This document shows, piece by piece, positions 1-6,608 of a stretch of 14,581 bases of DNA (its first letter is position 1; the number at the start of each line of letters is the position of its first letter). Position numbers and translations under genes: made by a program. The notes under the pieces are model-generated. The model was not told the origin of the DNA. It did no database searches and saw only the letters and a list, made by a program, of their open reading frames with translations. Source of the DNA: Candidatus Pelethomonas intestinigallinarum (lineage in GTDB: Bacteria > Bacillota > Clostridia > Oscillospirales > Oscillospiraceae); assembly GCA_018712665.1 (NCBI GenBank), contig DVGP01000195.1, positions 1-14,581 of the forward strand, in the 5' to 3' direction.

Positions 1-629
1 ACGCGGCGGACCTCCCGGGCGAAGGCCTCGCAGGCCGCCTGGCAGGCGGGCTGGGTCCCGCTGAGGAGCCCGCCGGCGAAGTTGGTCTCCGTGGGCGGCC
101 CGTAAAAGAGCCGCATCGTTACATCGGCGGCCTTCAGCGCCGCGTCCAGGGCGGTGACCGCCTCCAGGGGCGGGGCGATCAGGTAGGCCAGGGCCGTTCC
201 CTCCGGCACCTCCGCCTGGTTGGAGAGATAGCTGCCGGAGCGGGCGATGCAGTGGGCGAAGTAGACCACCGTGCCCTGGTCGTTGGCCTTCACAAAGGCG
301 GCGTCATTCTGGATGAAGCACACCGCCGCCTCCAGGCCGCTGCGGACCGCCTCCGGGTCCGGGCCGGAGAGGATGCCGATAAACTCCCCGGCCAGGGCCG
401 TGCTGGCGTTGGAGGCCCCGGCGTACATGCTCCGGGCGTAGGCCACGGAGACCTCCGCCTTCTTGGTGGCCTCGTCCAGGGCGGCGTAGGACACATCGTC
501 GCAGTCGGTGGTGATGAGCCCCAGGCTCCTGTGCCCCGGCGCCGCCGCCAGCTTCTCCAGCAGGGCCGGGTCGGCGTTGGGGATGATCTGGACGCTGAGG
601 ATCGCAGTGGGTACCCGGTCTCCGGTCAC
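1..629 (-). CDS. eutL: EutL, bacterial microcompartment shell protein (3' end cut off by window edge)
   Basis: EutL is a tandem-BMC-domain shell protein that forms pseudohexameric trimers with a gated pore in the ethanolamine-degrading microcompartment. I translated 209 residues from a GTG at 629. Family landmarks read clearly: HRSLGLITTDCDDVSYAALD near residues 33-52, the VAYARSMYAGAS stretch near 62-73, ARSGSYLS near 128-135, AYLIAPPLEA near 147-156, and SGTQPACQAACEAF near the end. E. coli EutL has 219 residues, so only about 10 C-terminal residues should be missing. The start lies 15 nt after the eutC stop, and its AGGAGGTGA ribosome binding site overlaps that stop, so the two genes are probably translationally coupled. 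It is the last gene visible in the eutABCL run; other shell genes may lie beyond the left edge. Confidence 0.95.
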   Translation of the reverse strand, partial: MTGDRVPTAILSVQIIPNADPALLEKLAAAPGHRSLGLITTDCDDVSYAALDEATKKAEVSVAYARSMYAGASNASTALAGEFIGILSGPDPEAVRSGLEAAVCFIQNDAAFVKANDQGTVVYFAHCIARSGSYLSNQAEVPEGTALAYLIAPPLEAVTALDAALKAADVTMRLFYGPPTETNFAGGLLSGTQPACQAACEAFAREVRR

Positions 630-644
630 GGCGGCGTCACCTCC

Positions 645-1502
645 TCACTGCTGCAGCTCCACGCCGCTGGCCTTGGCATGGTAGATCTTCTCAATCAGCT
701 CGGCGATGTAGGCTCCCGCCTCGGCGGCGGAGATGCCGTCCTTGTGGATGTTGGATACCACGGTCCGCCGGGCCTCGGGCATACCCACCCGGGCGTTGTA
801 GGCGATGTAGGCGCTCATGCTCTCGGCGCTGCCCAGTCCCGGGCGCTCCCCGATGAGCACGCACACCACCTTGGCCCCCACCAGCTCCGCCACCTGGTCC
901 TCCACGGCCACCCGGCCGAAGCGGACGAAGAAGGGCGTGCCCACGGTGAGGCCCCGGTCCTTCAGGGCGTCCAGCAGGAGCCCCAGGATGGTCTCGGCGT
1001 TGGCCTCGACGGCGGTGGAGCTCAGCCCGTCGGCCAGAAAGACCTGGACGTCGGGGTTGGGGGCGCACCGCTCCTTCACGGCCCGGGCCCCCTCCTCGCT
1101 GAGCTGGCGGCCCAGGTCGGGCCGGGTCAGGTACTGGTTCTTTTCCGCGCACTTGGTCTGGACCGTGAAGAGCCCCAGCTTCTCGATGAGCTCCCCCGGC
1201 ACGTCCAGGAACACCGCGTCCCGGGCCTTGGCGTGGTCCGCCCGGAGGGTGAGCATGGTGCGGGTGTTCAGCCGGGGGCCCGCCCGGCCCACGCCGATGC
1301 GGGCGGTGGTCTTTTTCTTCATTCGGGCCAGGGCCTCGGCGTCCTGGGGGTGGTCCAGCATGGTGATGTCCCGGCAGGCCTTCGCCGTGATGTCCCGGCA
1401 GGCCTCGCACGCCCCGGTCTCCCCGCTTCCGGCGGCCTCCCCGGCCTCCAGCCGGGCGATGACCTCCTCCACGATCCGGGCGATCAGCTTTTCATCCAGC
1501 AT
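645..1502 (-). CDS. eutC: EutC, ethanolamine ammonia-lyase small (light) subunit
   Basis: With EutB this forms adenosylcobalamin-dependent ethanolamine ammonia-lyase (ethanolamine to acetaldehyde and ammonia) inside the microcompartment. The protein has 285 residues, against about 295 in E. coli. A short N-terminal helix (residues 1-20) is followed by a low-complexity linker (21-50) and then the conserved core, including the ARIGVGRAGPRLNT segment (from about residue 66), VFLADGLSS (about 152-160) and the cobalamin-side VLIGERPGLGSAESMSAYI (about 215-234). The ATG at 1502 sits 4 nt after the eutB stop, with a GGAGGTGA site inside the end of eutB. The oddity is in the linker: ACRDIT occurs twice, eight residues apart (34-39 and 42-47), from a 24-nt tandem duplication. 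N-terminal extensions of EutC are known to target the enzyme to the shell; that this linker does so is inference. Confidence 0.97.
   Translation of the reverse strand: MLDEKLIARIVEEVIARLEAGEAAGSGETGACEACRDITAKACRDITMLDHPQDAEALARMKKKTTARIGVGRAGPRLNTRTMLTLRADHAKARDAVFLDVPGELIEKLGLFTVQTKCAEKNQYLTRPDLGRQLSEEGARAVKERCAPNPDVQVFLADGLSSTAVEANAETILGLLLDALKDRGLTVGTPFFVRFGRVAVEDQVAELVGAKVVCVLIGERPGLGSAESMSAYIAYNARVGMPEARRTVVSNIHKDGISAAEAGAYIAELIEKIYHAKASGVELQQ
1363..1405 (-). repeat. 24-nt in-frame tandem duplication in the eutC linker
   Basis: The 19-base string GTGATGTCCCGGCAGGCCT (plus strand) occurs exactly at 1363-1381 and again at 1387-1405, a 24-nt period. It encodes ACRDIT twice, eight codons apart. 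It is in frame, so EutC is not broken. The copies are identical at DNA level, which suggests a recent duplication or slippage. Confidence 0.9.
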
Positions 1503-1506
1503 GGGC

Positions 1507-2877
1507 TCACCTCCCTCCGGTAAATATAGTGGGATCGCCGGCCCGGTCGGTGAGCCGCCCGTCGGCCATGATCCCCATGCGCTCCAGCCACCGCTCGAAG
1601 GCCCGGATGGGGCGCAGGTTCAAGATCTCTCGTATGGTGTTGGCGTCGTGATAGGCGTTGGTCTGGTAGTTGAGCATCACATCGTCGCTGGTTGGCACCC
1701 CCAGGATGTAGTTCACCCCGGCGGAGGCCAGCAGCAGCGAGAGGTTCTCGATGTCGTTCTGGTCGGCCATCATGTGGTTGGTGTAGCAGCAGTCGCAGCC
1801 CATGGGGATGCCGGTGAGCTTGCCCATGAAGTGGTCCTCCAGCCCAGCCCGGATCACCTGGCGGCTGTCGTAGAGGTACTCCGGGCCGATGAAGCCCACC
1901 ACCGTGTTCACCATGAAGGGGTGGAAGGGCTTGGCGAAGCCGTAGCACCGGGCCTCCATGGTCACCTGGTCCGCGCCGTAGTGGGCGTCGGAGCTGAGCT
2001 CGCTGCCCTGGCCGGTCTCAAAGTACATGACGTCGGGACCCTTGGCGGTGCCCCGGTCCTTCAGAAGGGCCATGGCCTCCCGCACCGTGTCGGCGGAGAA
2101 GCCGAAGGCGCTGTTGCCCTTCTGGCTGCCGGCGATGGACTGGAAGATCATGTCGCAGGGGGCCCCCCGCTTCACCGCCTCGATCTGGGTGGTGATGTGG
2201 CCCAGGACGCAGATCTGGGTGGGGATCTCGAAGCGGTTTTTCACCTCGTCGAACCGCTTGAGGACCTCCGAGAGCCGGGAGGCGGTGTCGCTGACCGGGT
2301 TGAGCCCCAGCAGGGCGTCGCCGCAGCCGTAGCTGAGCCCCTCCAGCAGGGAGGCGGTGATCCCCTCCACGTCGTCGGTGGAGTGGTTGGGCTGGAGCCG
2401 GGTGGACAGGCACCCCCGCTCCCCGATGGTGGTGTTGCAGGTGGCGGTGATCCGCACCTTGTTGGCGGCGTAGATCAGGTCCAGGTTGCTCATGAGCTTG
2501 CACACGCCGGCGATGACCTCGGCGGTGAGCCCCCGGCTGAGGGTCTTGATGTCCTCCTCCGTGGTGTCGTAGCTGAGGATGTGCTCCCGCAGCTGGGCGA
2601 TGGTCCACCCCCGGATCCTCTGGTAGACCGCCGGGTCCACCCCGTCCTGGATGATCCGGGTCACCTCGTCGTCCTCGTAGGGGACCACCGGGTTCTCCCG
2701 CAGGTCGCTGACCAGAAGGTTGCTGAGCACCTCCTTGGCGGCGATGCGCTCCAGTCCCGAGGCGGCGGCGATCCCCGCCAGCACGTCCCCGGACTTCTCC
2801 TCGTTGGCCTTGGCCAGCACCTCCTTGATGGAGCTGAACTGGAAGGTCTGGCCGAACAATGTGGTGGAAAGCCTCAC
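1507..2877 (-). CDS. eutB: EutB, ethanolamine ammonia-lyase large (heavy) catalytic subunit
   Basis: TIM-barrel catalytic subunit that binds ethanolamine and generates the substrate radical with adenosylcobalamin. An open frame reaches back to 3015, but family proteins start at the motif seen here as RLSTTLFGQ. I therefore chose the GTG at 2877, which has a GGAGGAGGAG ribosome site directly upstream. That gives 456 residues, the usual length (E. coli about 453). With this start the substrate-pocket residues known from E. coli EutB fall at the same numbers: R160 and Q162 in LSTRLQPNHS, N193 in LGLNPVSD, E287 in MYFETGQG and D362 in GCDCCYTNH. Nothing appears missing, so it should be active. 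It lies 130 nt downstream of eutA and 4 nt upstream of eutC. Confidence 0.98.
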   Translation of the reverse strand: MRLSTTLFGQTFQFSSIKEVLAKANEEKSGDVLAGIAAASGLERIAAKEVLSNLLVSDLRENPVVPYEDDEVTRIIQDGVDPAVYQRIRGWTIAQLREHILSYDTTEEDIKTLSRGLTAEVIAGVCKLMSNLDLIYAANKVRITATCNTTIGERGCLSTRLQPNHSTDDVEGITASLLEGLSYGCGDALLGLNPVSDTASRLSEVLKRFDEVKNRFEIPTQICVLGHITTQIEAVKRGAPCDMIFQSIAGSQKGNSAFGFSADTVREAMALLKDRGTAKGPDVMYFETGQGSELSSDAHYGADQVTMEARCYGFAKPFHPFMVNTVVGFIGPEYLYDSRQVIRAGLEDHFMGKLTGIPMGCDCCYTNHMMADQNDIENLSLLLASAGVNYILGVPTSDDVMLNYQTNAYHDANTIREILNLRPIRAFERWLERMGIMADGRLTDRAGDPTIFTGGR

Positions 2878-3007
2878 GCTCCTCCTCCTCTCTTCTCCGC
2901 CCAGGGGCGGGACGCTCTCCGCGCCCCGCCCTTTGGGCGGCGGGCGGCCTGGCCGCCCCCTCGTTTTTCCACGATCTCCTCCCCCGCTTCTCCACACGGG
3001 TGAAAGA
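2878..3007 (-). other. GC-rich eutA-eutB spacer with hairpins
   Basis: This is the only sizeable gap inside eutABCL. Read on the minus strand it holds an inverted repeat with 8-bp arms (2942-2949 with 2951-2958) and a second with 6-bp arms around a 3-nt centre (2926-2931 with 2935-2940), then the eutB ribosome site. No U-run follows either in the direction of transcription, so these are not ordinary terminators. They may protect the eutBC message or set the EutA:EutB ratio; that is inference. Confidence 0.5.
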
Positions 3008-4429
3008 TCATCCAAACAGCAACGTCTTGACCACCGCGGGAATGACCATGCCGTCCATCAGGGGACGGCCGAAATCCACGTAGTCGTCCTGGCCCGCCCG
3101 GATGCCGTCCACGGCCAGCACAGGCCGGGCCGTCCGACCCCGGAGGGCGAAGCCCAGGGCCTTGGCCATGTCCCGCTCCACCAGGACCAGCACCGGCGCG
3201 TCCGGCGGCATGGACGCCTCCCAGGCGTCCGCGATGGCGGCGGCGGCGGATTTGAGCTGGCTGTAGCTGGGGTCCGCCAGGCCCTCCAGGGCCAGAACCA
3301 GCCGCTCCGCCTCGCTCTGGGCGCGGAACCAGGCGATCTTCTCCGCCAGGGGGCTGCTCTCCCCCTCATAGCACCGCCGCTCCTCCCCCGCCGTCAGCTT
3401 CAGCACCGGCAGGTTTTTCATGGGCAGCAGCTCCGCCACATAGTCGATGGTACTGCCGGAGATGGTGGTGGTATAGGTGCCCGCCCCCACCACCGTGGCC
3501 CGGATGGTCTCCGCGGCCTCCAGCTGGGGCAGGGCGGCCAGATCGGGGTTGGCGGCAATGGACCGGCCCAGCAGGACCCCGATGTCTCCATAGGGCACGT
3601 CCTCCCCGCCCTGACGGCCGATGCAGTCGGCCACGCCGCCGGAGAAGCACACCCGGCGGACCCGGCGGGGGGGCACGAACCAGGAGCTGCCGGGGGTCCT
3701 GACACGGCGGAGCAGCTCGTCCTCCGGCTTCAGCCCCAGAGCCCGGGCCAGCAGGTCCGCCATGCGGTCCGTGATCTTCCGCAAAGTCGGAAGGCTGGTC
3801 CGCCCTCCGACGGCGAGCTCCAATTCCAGGTCCGCCGCCACCGCGGCGGCGGCGGGGGAGATGGACCGGACCGTCAGATCCTCCCCCAGGCGGATGAGCC
3901 GCCCCCCCACGTCCAGGCAGCCGGTGGAGACCGTCTCCCCGCAGTCAAAAGCCACGATGTTGGTGGTGCCCCCGCCGATGTCCAGGTTCACCGCCACGCA
4001 GTCCTCCTCCAGACTGCACCGCCAGGCGCCGGAGCCCTTTCCGGCGATGATGGACTCCAGGTCCGGGCCGGCGGTGGAGACCACGAAGTCCCCGGCGAAG
4101 CCGCTGAGCTCGGAGAGCACGGCGGCGGCGTTCTCCTTCCGGGCGGACTCGCCGGTGATGATCACCGCCCCGGTCTCCACGTCGGCGGGGCGGAAGCCCG
4201 CCCGCCCGTACTCCCGGGCCACGATCTCCCGGACCCCGGCCCCGTCGATGAGGACCGGGCTTTTCAGGGGCGTGGTGTGGACCTGTCCCTTGTAGATGAC
4301 CTGCTTATCCACGATGGACACCCGGGGCACGGCGAAATACCCGGCGGCGTTCTCCATGGTCAGGCGGCTGAAGACCACCTGGGTGGTGCTGGTGCCGATA
4401 TCAATGCCCACGCTGACGATATCCGCCAC
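3008..4429 (-). CDS. eutA: EutA, ethanolamine ammonia-lyase reactivating factor
   Basis: EutA is an ATP-dependent chaperone-like reactivase of the actin/Hsp70 ATPase fold that removes damaged cobalamin from inactivated EutBC. The frame is open back to 4525, but the family N-terminus (VGIDIGTSTTQVVFSRL) indicates the GTG at 4429, preceded by a GAGAGGGGG site. This gives 473 residues. Two phosphate-binding loops are visible: DIGTSTTQ at 10-17 and DIGGGTTN at 150-157. An SGG motif lies in the C-terminal half. Starting at 4525 would place the N-terminus inside the terminator hairpin, which argues against it. Expression should depend on read-through of that terminator. Confidence 0.96.
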   Translation of the reverse strand: MADIVSVGIDIGTSTTQVVFSRLTMENAAGYFAVPRVSIVDKQVIYKGQVHTTPLKSPVLIDGAGVREIVAREYGRAGFRPADVETGAVIITGESARKENAAAVLSELSGFAGDFVVSTAGPDLESIIAGKGSGAWRCSLEEDCVAVNLDIGGGTTNIVAFDCGETVSTGCLDVGGRLIRLGEDLTVRSISPAAAAVAADLELELAVGGRTSLPTLRKITDRMADLLARALGLKPEDELLRRVRTPGSSWFVPPRRVRRVCFSGGVADCIGRQGGEDVPYGDIGVLLGRSIAANPDLAALPQLEAAETIRATVVGAGTYTTTISGSTIDYVAELLPMKNLPVLKLTAGEERRCYEGESSPLAEKIAWFRAQSEAERLVLALEGLADPSYSQLKSAAAAIADAWEASMPPDAPVLVLVERDMAKALGFALRGRTARPVLAVDGIRAGQDDYVDFGRPLMDGMVIPAVVKTLLFG

Positions 4430-4463
4430 GGTCCACCCCCTCTCCAGGTCTACGAAAGACTCT

Positions 4464-4504
4464 GAAAAACATGAAAGCCAAGGCGATGCTGTCATCGCCT
4501 TGGC
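4464..4504 (-). terminator. Regulated intrinsic terminator upstream of eutA
   Basis: On the minus strand, GCCAAGGCGATG pairs perfectly with CATCGCCTTGGC (12 bp, 4-nt loop ACAG, 4477-4504). It is followed by TTTCATGTTTTT. It stands between the eutW stop and the eutA start, so it would stop eutVW transcripts before eutA. Its 5' arm shares bases 4500-4504 with the second antiterminator hairpin, so the two structures exclude each other. Confidence 0.9.
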
Positions 4505-4537
4505 CGTGTTGCCAAAATCCCCCACCCTGTTGCGGGG
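4500..4537 (-). promoter_or_regulatory. ANTAR (EutV) dual-hairpin antiterminator site of eutA
   Basis: Two hairpins with six-base loops precede the terminator on the minus strand. P1 (4520-4537) is CCCCGC-AACAGG-GUGGGG, a 6-bp stem with one G-U pair. P2 (4500-4515) is UUGGC-AACACG-GCCAA, a 5-bp stem. A 4-nt spacer separates them. P2's 3' arm uses the first bases of the terminator stem, so protein binding to P1 and P2 would prevent termination. This is the arrangement known for EutV, AmiR and NasR targets. The known loop rule is A at position 1 and G at position 4. Here position 1 is A in both loops, but position 4 is A in both. Confidence 0.85.
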
Positions 4538-4546
4538 TCGTATCAG

Positions 4547-5644
4547 CTATATGTCGTTTGGAATATCGAAAAAAGCAGCTGTCCCCCGGGGCCCGGTATC
4601 CACCCGGAGCTGTCCGTGGAGCTTTCCCTCCACGGTGGCCCGAACGATCCCCATGCCCAGGCTCCCCCGGCGCACATCCTCCGGCCGGAAGCCCACGCCG
4701 TCGTCCTCCACGGACACGGTGCTGCAAAGCCGCCCCCGGCAGACCCGCACCACCACGCGGCCCCGGTCCCTGCCGGGAAAGGCGTGCTCCAGGGCGTTGG
4801 TGATCAGCTCGCTGACCACCAGGGACACGGAGGTGGCGCAGTCCGGCGACAGCTGCAGGTCGTCCCCCTCCACCTGGAGGGAGATCACCTTCCCCTCCGG
4901 GACCAGACCCTGGAGGTTCCGCCGCAGCTTCTCCAGCAGCACCGCGCTGCTGATACCGGAGCCGCTCTCCTCAGTTAAAGTTAATATATCATGGATCGCC
5001 GCGATAGACAAGACCCGATTCACATTTTCCTGGAATATTTTTTTCGTGGCGGCATCCGGGGCTTTTCTGGCCTGCATATTCAGGATACTGGCCACCAGCT
5101 GTAGGTTGTTCTTCACCCGGTGGTGGATCTCCCGCATGGCGGCCAGATCCTCCTCCGCCGGCAGCAGGGCCAGGCTGCTGCTGCTCATGGACTCCACCGC
5201 CCGGGCCATTTCCCGGTACTTCCGCTCATGGCGGATATCGTCGCTGACGTCCCGCTCGGCGATGAGCACCGCCGCCACTTTCCCCTCCAGCCCCCGGATG
5301 GGGACCACGCTCTGCTTCACCGCCCGGCCCTCCTGGGTGGTGGCCTTCAGGTCGTAGCGGCACTGCCCGGTGGAAAAGGCCAGGTACACCGCCGGCTCCC
5401 ACTGGGAGTAGGCCCGCTCCCCCACCACGCTCTTGCGGTAGAGGGCCTCGATGCTGTGGGGGCTCTCCTGGGCGGCCACCACGGCCACCCCCTCCCGGTC
5501 CATGCAGTCGATAAACACGTCGGCCTGCACCAGGTCCGCGATCAGGGGCAGCACCGCCGCCACCCCCTCCAGCCGGACGATGTCCTCCCCGTGGAGGAAG
5601 GTCTGCCCCAGGCAGATGTCCTTCAGGGTCGCGCTGTGCCTCAT
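4547..5644 (-). CDS. eutW: EutW, ethanolamine-sensing histidine kinase
   Basis: A cytosolic sensor kinase of 365 residues; no membrane segment is visible. The N-terminal ~150 residues resemble the GAF/PAS-like sensor region of EutW and PdtaS kinases (H_kinase_N type). A HisKA_2 dimerisation segment follows, with the H-box EIHHRVKNNLQ at 172-182 (phospho-acceptor probably H175). The HATPase_c domain has the N-box ELITNALEHAF (N283), the G1 box DDGVGF (314-319) and the G2 box SLGMG (328-332). The family responds to ethanolamine and phosphorylates EutV. The ATG at 5644 lies 4 nt after the eutV stop, so the pair is probably coupled. The stop falls just ahead of the eutA antiterminator hairpins. 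Confidence 0.93.
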   Translation of the reverse strand: MRHSATLKDICLGQTFLHGEDIVRLEGVAAVLPLIADLVQADVFIDCMDREGVAVVAAQESPHSIEALYRKSVVGERAYSQWEPAVYLAFSTGQCRYDLKATTQEGRAVKQSVVPIRGLEGKVAAVLIAERDVSDDIRHERKYREMARAVESMSSSSLALLPAEEDLAAMREIHHRVKNNLQLVASILNMQARKAPDAATKKIFQENVNRVLSIAAIHDILTLTEESGSGISSAVLLEKLRRNLQGLVPEGKVISLQVEGDDLQLSPDCATSVSLVVSELITNALEHAFPGRDRGRVVVRVCRGRLCSTVSVEDDGVGFRPEDVRRGSLGMGIVRATVEGKLHGQLRVDTGPRGTAAFFDIPNDI

Positions 5645-5648
5645 ACGA

Positions 5649-6371
5649 TCACTCCCGCAGCTCCGCTATGATCCGCCGGGCGGCCTCCTCCATGGAGCAG
5701 CCCTGCTGCTGGGCCTCCCGGACCACGTACTTATAGGCGTTGGACTCGCTCATCCGCCGCCGCCTCTGCAGCAGGCTCTTTGCCTGGTCCACCTCCTGCC
5801 GCCGGGTGCGCTGCTCCACAAAGGCGGCGGCCAGGGCGGCGATGGTTGTCCGCTTGTCCATGGCCATCCGCCGCAGCTCCTGGTAGGCCTGCGTCTCGGA
5901 GACGCCCATCTCCTTGGCCAGCAGGCCCTGGGCCCTGGCGATGACCTTGCTCTCCTCCACCTGCCGGCGGGCCTGCTCCGCCTCCCGGCGAGACTGCCGC
6001 AGCCGCCGGCTCTGGGCCAGGGCCACCTCGATGGTGGGCAGAAGCATCCGCTGCTCGATGGGCTTGACCAGGTATCCGGTGACGCCGATGCGGTTGGCCC
6101 GCTCCACGATGTCCCGCTGGCCGAAGGCGGTGAGCAGCACCACGCACTCCGCCAGGTCGTCGGCCACGATGGTCTCCGCCGCGGTCAGCCCGTCGAACAC
6201 CGGCATCTTCACGTCCATCAGCACCACGTCCGGGCGGCGGGCCCGGCACAGCTCGATGGCGTCAAAGCCGTCCCCCGCCTCCCCCAGCACGGTAAAGTCC
6301 AGCTCGGCGAGCATCTCCGCCAGGTCCATCCTGGTGATGGGCTCGTCGTCCACAATGATCACAGTCCGCAT
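5649..6371 (-). CDS. eutV: EutV, response regulator with apparent tandem ANTAR RNA-binding domains
   Basis: Antitermination regulator of the eut genes. The start is the ATG at 6371 (MRTVIIVDDEP), with an AAGGGGGG site 5 nt upstream; an in-frame ATG at 6395 lacks one. The receiver domain (1-120) has the acidic pocket D8/D9, phospho-acceptor D53 in MDVKMP, T81 and K103. A charged coiled coil (about 121-142) leads to a clear ANTAR domain (143-187: ARAQGLL, SETQAYQELRRMAMD). The remaining ~50 residues repeat the pattern (192-237: DQAKSLL, SESNAYKYVVREA, EEAARRII). I count 10 identities in 46 gapless positions against the first ANTAR. At 240 residues it is about 50 longer than E. faecalis EutV (about 190), matching one extra ANTAR unit. 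The second domain is my reading of the pattern, not a database hit. Confidence 0.93.
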   Translation of the reverse strand: MRTVIIVDDEPITRMDLAEMLAELDFTVLGEAGDGFDAIELCRARRPDVVLMDVKMPVFDGLTAAETIVADDLAECVVLLTAFGQRDIVERANRIGVTGYLVKPIEQRMLLPTIEVALAQSRRLRQSRREAEQARRQVEESKVIARAQGLLAKEMGVSETQAYQELRRMAMDKRTTIAALAAAFVEQRTRRQEVDQAKSLLQRRRRMSESNAYKYVVREAQQQGCSMEEAARRIIAELRE

Positions 6372-6411
6372 GGTATCCCCCCTTGGCTTCCGCACGCGGT
6401 CGGCACAAGCG

Positions 6412-6433
6412 GAGGCCGCCCTGTCGCGGCCTC
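6412..6433 (-). promoter_or_regulatory. Hairpin in the eutV leader resembling the eutA P1 site
   Basis: On the minus strand GAGGCCGC-GACAGG-GCGGCCTC forms a perfect 8-bp stem with a six-base loop, about 40 nt upstream of the eutV start. The core CCGC-rACAGG-GyGG matches the P1 hairpin ahead of eutA, differing in loop position 1 (G instead of A). No convincing second hairpin and no U-run follow, so it is not a terminator switch. It could be a single ANTAR contact for autoregulation or a chance likeness. Confidence 0.45.
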
Positions 6434-6437
6434 GTTA

Positions 6438-6491
6438 AATCTGATACAAGCTATTGTAAATTCTATGTGAGATTTTGTCAAACGGTTTTCC
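6438..6491 (-). repeat. 54-bp promoter block, copy 1 (upstream of eutV)
   Basis: Gapless match to 8228-8281 upstream of nhaC, 44 of 54 bases identical by my count. Identity covers GGAAAA-n-CGTTTGACAAAA, the spacer core CTCAyATwGAATTTA, and TATyAGATT downstream of the -10. Spacer and transcribed bases are conserved more than a sigma factor needs. Confidence 0.85.
6453..6481 (-). promoter_or_regulatory. Sigma-A-type promoter of eutVW
   Basis: TTGACA at 6481-6476 and TACAAT at 6458-6453 on the minus strand are separated by 17 nt: a perfect -35, five of six at -10, and ideal spacing. Initiation is expected near 6445, giving a leader of about 75 nt. Terminator control at eutA then splits eutVW (basal) from eutABCL (induced). 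Confidence 0.88.
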
Positions 6492-6500
6492 GCGAAGGAC

Positions 6501-6539
6501 GCGCGGGGCCCTGCCGCCCGATGCGGCGGGGCCCCGCGC
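6501..6539. terminator. Strong GC hairpin between nhaC and the eutV promoter
   Basis: GCGCGGGGCCC pairs with GGGCCCCGCGC (11 bp). The stem continues through a T-G pair into GCCGC/GCGGC (5 bp) with a CCGAT loop. It starts about 70 nt after the nhaC stop and ends 20 nt before the eutV -35. It probably ends or stabilises the nhaC transcript, but no U-run follows on either strand, so true intrinsic termination is uncertain. Confidence 0.45.
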
Positions 6540-6608
6540 TGCATAACCGCGCTTCCGCGATAGCACTATGAAACCATTTGACCGCGGCAGTCTCCAGCGG
6601 GAAACAGG

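Noticed and set aside
252..1523. Plus-strand open frame opposite eutL and eutC
   Set aside because: Shadow of the third-position GC of the real genes; no start signal and no known motif.
2942..2974. Plus-strand hairpin followed by a T-run, resembling a terminator
   Set aside because: No plus-strand gene lies upstream to terminate, and the T-run is separated from the stem. On the transcribed minus strand the run precedes the hairpin.
817..3003. Very long plus-strand open frame opposite eutC and eutB
   Set aside because: It is antisense to two clearly recognised genes. Composition is the low-complexity G/A/R/P/H/V mix produced by high GC in a shadow frame, with no ribosome site or family motif.
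2720..4465. Long plus-strand open frame opposite eutA
   Set aside because: Antisense shadow of eutA with the same biased composition; it crosses the structured eutA-eutB spacer and has no recognisable domain.
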